A stretch of DNA of 16,490 nucleotides from JBFIHZ01 sp041601535 (GTDB lineage: Bacteria; Pseudomonadota; Gammaproteobacteria; Xanthomonadales; SZUA-36): positions 1-16,490 of the forward strand of contig JBFIHZ010000054.1 of NCBI GenBank assembly GCA_041601535.1, in the 5' to 3' direction. Positions 14,340 to 16,490 of this stretch are shown here, piece after piece. The position numbers and the translations under genes are program-made. Below the pieces are notes generated by a model. It was not told the origin of the DNA, made no database searches, and saw only the letters and a program-made list of their open reading frames with translations. Positions within the stretch are counted from its first letter, which is position 1. The number at the start of each line of letters is the position of its first letter.

Positions 14340-15281
14340 ATGTATATTGCAACCATCCAAGTCGCTGACCAGGAGATGGTCGCATTTGTGGTTGGTGACC
14401 AGGCCATATCGCTCCACAAAGCGGCCGCTCACCTCAAGCACACCTCGCTGACCAATGCCCCGGAAACGGTTCTTGCCGTCATAGAAGCCGGACCAGAAAC
14501 CTGGTCAGAGCTGGAAGATTTCTATGACGAGTTTCGCGATGGCGAACTGCCCGGCGACGGCCAGGGCAATTGGTGGTGGCACAAGGATGCCGTTACCTTT
14601 CTGCCGCCAGTGCGCCCGCGCAAAAACCCCTGGGTTGTCGGTGCGAACTACTACCAGCACCTGGCCAATGGCTTTGCGCGTATACCCCGCCCTGCGATCG
14701 CGCCGCCGCATGTTGAATACTTCACCAAATCAGTGAACTCCATCATCGGCCACGACGAGGACATCACCTACGACAAGCGCGTCACGCGCACGGTGGACTT
14801 TGAACTGGAACTGGCCGCGGTCATCGGCAAGCATGGCAAGGATGTGCCCGTTGCTGACGCGTACGACTGGATCTTTGGTTACACCGTCGCCAACGACATT
14901 TCAGCACGTGAACTGCAGCTTGGGCACCAGCAATACCACCGGGGAAAAAGCCTGGACGGTTTCTGTCCGCTCGGCCCGGTCATCGCCACCCCGCGCGACT
15001 GCGGCGACCCAAACCAGCTGAGAATGCGGCAGTGGGTAAACGGCGAACTCAAGCAGGACTGGCCGGTAGGCGACATGATTTACAAAATCGACAAGCTGAT
15101 CGCGGTCCTTTCCGAAGGCATGACCATCGAGCCGGGCGAAATCATTATCTGCGGTACGGTGCCGGGCGTTGGATTCGAACAGCTGCCCCAGGCCTGGCTG
15201 CAGCATGGTGATGTGCTGGAAGCAGAAATTTCCCGCATCGGCATGTTGCGCAACACCATCAAAATGGCGAACTTCGCGTGA
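14340..15281 (+). CDS. Fumarylacetoacetate hydrolase (FAH) family protein, metal site intact
   Basis: ATG 14340 has AAAGGA at 14325-14330; an upstream in-frame TTG at 14304 would fall almost at the transcription start and is rejected. The 313-aa protein has an N-terminal domain and a FAH C-terminal domain with the metal ligands E155, E157 (DFELEL) and D186 (NDISAREL), K203 in GKSLDGFCPLGP, and PGVGF near the end. Family enzymes bind Mg/Mn and cleave C-C bonds of 1,3-dioxo acids, decarboxylate, or isomerise/hydrate 2-oxo acids. The lid His of small FAH enzymes is present (H107, ANYYQH) but its usual Glu partner three residues on is N110, which argues against plain FAHD1-like chemistry. It has its own promoter. 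Confidence 0.93.
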   Translation: MYIATIQVADQEMVAFVVGDQAISLHKAAAHLKHTSLTNAPETVLAVIEAGPETWSELEDFYDEFRDGELPGDGQGNWWWHKDAVTFLPPVRPRKNPWVVGANYYQHLANGFARIPRPAIAPPHVEYFTKSVNSIIGHDEDITYDKRVTRTVDFELELAAVIGKHGKDVPVADAYDWIFGYTVANDISARELQLGHQQYHRGKSLDGFCPLGPVIATPRDCGDPNQLRMRQWVNGELKQDWPVGDMIYKIDKLIAVLSEGMTIEPGEIIICGTVPGVGFEQLPQAWLQHGDVLEAEISRIGMLRNTIKMANFA

Positions 15282-15321
15282 TGATCATGCGGTTTATCAG
15301 TAACAACAGGAGAATGGCTCA

Positions 15322-16209
15322 GTGAAGCTTGTGACTTATTCATGCGGCGCCGAACGGCGCATTGGTTTTCTTGCAGGGGAACAGGTCTGCGACCTGCAGT
15401 CTGCTGCGCAAGCTACCGGCGTAACGCTTCCTGAGCTGACTGACCTGGGTTCGCTGGTCAATGTCGAGCACCTGCCGGCGCTGCAGAAGATTGCCAAGGC
15501 GGTAGGCGATAAGGGCGACAGCAAGTGGTCAAAGCCCCTGGCCGACGTCAGCCTGCACGCACCCTACCGCCCACGCCAGAACATCACCATTGCCGGCGGC
15601 AATACACGGGACGATTTCGTCGCCCAGCGGACCAAAAACGGCCACCCGATGCTGCGTTACCATACCAAGGCACCGTCTGCCACGGCTGACCCCGGCCAGG
15701 CTCTCAGCTGGCCACGGCAGCTGACCTCGCAGGTGCAAGCCGAGCCCAGCCTGGTGGTGGTAATGGGCGCCGACACCTCATACGTTGAGAAGTCCGACGT
15801 GCTGAAGAATGTTTTCGGCTACGCGGTGGCGACCAATGTCGTCAGCGTCGACCTGAAACGCAAGCACGGCCAGTGGGACAAGGCCCTGTCACTGGATACC
15901 TTCTTCCCCTGGGGGCCGGTAATCGCCACGGCGGACGAAGTGGAACTGGAAACCCTGGCTTGCCGCCTGTGGCTGAATGACCGCATGGCCCTGTCTGGCG
16001 GAGCCGAGTCCGGTTTGCTTGGCACGGCGGAAATCCTATCTGAAATCTGCTTCGGCATGACCCTGAAACCCGGTGACCTGGTGCTGACCTCCACCGCGGA
16101 AGGCGTAGGTTTTGGCGAGCTACCCGAGCGCTGGTTGCAGGATGGTGATGTGGTGCGCAGCGGCATCGCCGGTATCGGTGAGATAGAGAACCCGGTCGCC
16201 ACCTACTGA
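15322..16209 (+). CDS. FAH-family protein with degenerate metal and catalytic site
   Basis: Start GTG 15322 has AGGAG at 15308-15312 and lies 40 nt after the first FAH gene. The 295-aa sequence keeps the FAH scaffold: KLVTYSCGAERRIGFL, ALSLDTFFPWGPVIAT with K187, MTLKPGDLVLTSTAEGVGFG. Against the upstream copy, E155/E157/D186 become E141/S143/N172, so two of three metal ligands are gone, and the lid H107/N110 becomes D98/A101. The Y in GxNY is also lost (GGNT). It is therefore likely a metal-free enzyme with altered chemistry or a non-catalytic partner of the first FAH protein. No frameshift or stop is seen, so it is not a decayed pseudogene. Confidence 0.9.
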   Translation: MKLVTYSCGAERRIGFLAGEQVCDLQSAAQATGVTLPELTDLGSLVNVEHLPALQKIAKAVGDKGDSKWSKPLADVSLHAPYRPRQNITIAGGNTRDDFVAQRTKNGHPMLRYHTKAPSATADPGQALSWPRQLTSQVQAEPSLVVVMGADTSYVEKSDVLKNVFGYAVATNVVSVDLKRKHGQWDKALSLDTFFPWGPVIATADEVELETLACRLWLNDRMALSGGAESGLLGTAEILSEICFGMTLKPGDLVLTSTAEGVGFGELPERWLQDGDVVRSGIAGIGEIENPVATY

Positions 16210-16214
16210 TCCTG

Positions 16215-16251
16215 GAAAAAAATTGGCCGGCGGTGGCACCCCGCCGGCCAA
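16215..16251 (-). terminator. Strong intrinsic terminator between the convergent genes
   Basis: TTGGCCGGCGG (16223-16233) and CCGCCGGCCAA (16241-16251) form a perfect 11-bp GC-rich stem with a 7-nt loop. An A7-8 run at 16215-16222 precedes it, so on the - strand the stem is followed by a T run, a textbook intrinsic terminator for the - strand gene ending at 16297. On the + strand the hairpin lies 13 nt after the FAH stop but is followed by AATCACG, so termination there would rest on the hairpin alone. Confidence 0.85.
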
Positions 16252-16296
16252 AATCACGATTCCTTTGAAGGGACTTGAAGGAACCGAGTAATCCGC

Positions 16297-16490
16297 CTAT
16301 TCCCTTGTTATTGTTCGTGCTGTTGAGATTTCCACGGCGGTTGCGGAGGTGACGCTGCCCAGCACCTGTACGCTATAGGTACCGGCCGCCGGCGACGCCA
16401 CATCCAGGCCAAGTGCGGAACTTCCTGGCAGCAAGGACTGGCCAACGGCCATGGCATTACCCAGGCCATCAAGCAGATTCACGCGCAGCA
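16297..16490 (-). CDS. C-terminal end of a probable secreted or surface protein (5' truncated by the window edge)
   Basis: The - strand frame is open from the right edge and ends at TAG (16297-16299); the GTG at 16482 is in frame but the reading frame continues beyond it. The ~63 residues are rich in Gly, Ser, Ala and Val (ASPAAGTYSVQVLGSVTSA), a beta-strand pattern like the C-terminal domains (PPC-like) of extracellular bacterial proteins. There is no Cys. It is convergent with the FAH genes and has its own terminator, so it probably does not belong to the catabolic cluster. Function unknown. Confidence 0.5.
   Translation of the reverse strand, partial: LRVNLLDGLGNAMAVGQSLLPGSSALGLDVASPAAGTYSVQVLGSVTSATAVEISTARTITRE

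Noticed and set aside
1..16490. tRNA/rRNA genes, CRISPR arrays, transposases, integrases or toxin-antitoxin genes
   Set aside because: None seen on either strand; the window is filled by metabolic genes with short gaps, and no gene-free stretch exceeds 300 bases.

Overview
The window (about 60% GC, ATGA/GTGA gene overlaps, good Shine-Dalgarno sites) looks like chromosomal DNA of an aerobic Pseudomonadota, most likely a gammaproteobacterium that degrades hydrophobic or aromatic/terpenoid compounds. That placement comes from gene content and general sequence style only; no rRNA or marker gene is present. I see no tRNA, CRISPR array, insertion sequence, phage gene or transcription factor.

Layout. 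(1) 2-4918, + strand: the 3' end of a HyuA-type subunit, an uncharacterised protein made of two gapless tandem repeats, a DUF35 zinc-ribbon/OB protein, an acyl-CoA synthetase and a thiolase-superfamily protein whose nucleophilic Cys is replaced by Tyr. (2) 5029-7632, +: a 52-aa rubredoxin, a cytochrome P450 and a zinc alcohol dehydrogenase. (3) 7693-9057, - strand: an MFS transporter. (4) 9196-11904, +: a 41-aa small ORF abutting a second P450, a DHDPS-fold protein without its Schiff-base lysine, and a SnoaL-like protein. (5) 11989-14192, +: a HyuB-type subunit overlapping a second SnoaL-like protein. (6) 14266-16209, +: a sigma70-like promoter and two tandem fumarylacetoacetate hydrolase (FAH) family genes, the second with a dismantled active site. 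(7) A terminator and the 3' end of a - strand gene, probably for a surface protein, close the window.

How the genes may work together (inference). The set fits a catabolic island: the MFS protein imports the substrate, the P450s hydroxylate it with the rubredoxin as a possible electron donor, and the zinc dehydrogenase makes a ketone. A HyuA/HyuB ATP-dependent enzyme could then carboxylate it, as in acetone or acetophenone carboxylation. The CoA ligase would activate the acid, and the DUF35/thiolase-like pair would cleave a C-C bond, probably by retro-aldol chemistry as in steroid side-chain Ltp2-ChsH2. FAH-type C-C hydrolases and SnoaL-type isomerases/dehydratases would finish the products. 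The order resembles P450/dehydrogenase-fed acetophenone degradation but with unusual parts. Five proteins depart from their families at expected catalytic or metal-binding positions, which suggests a repurposed pathway rather than a known one. The substrate cannot be read from the sequence.
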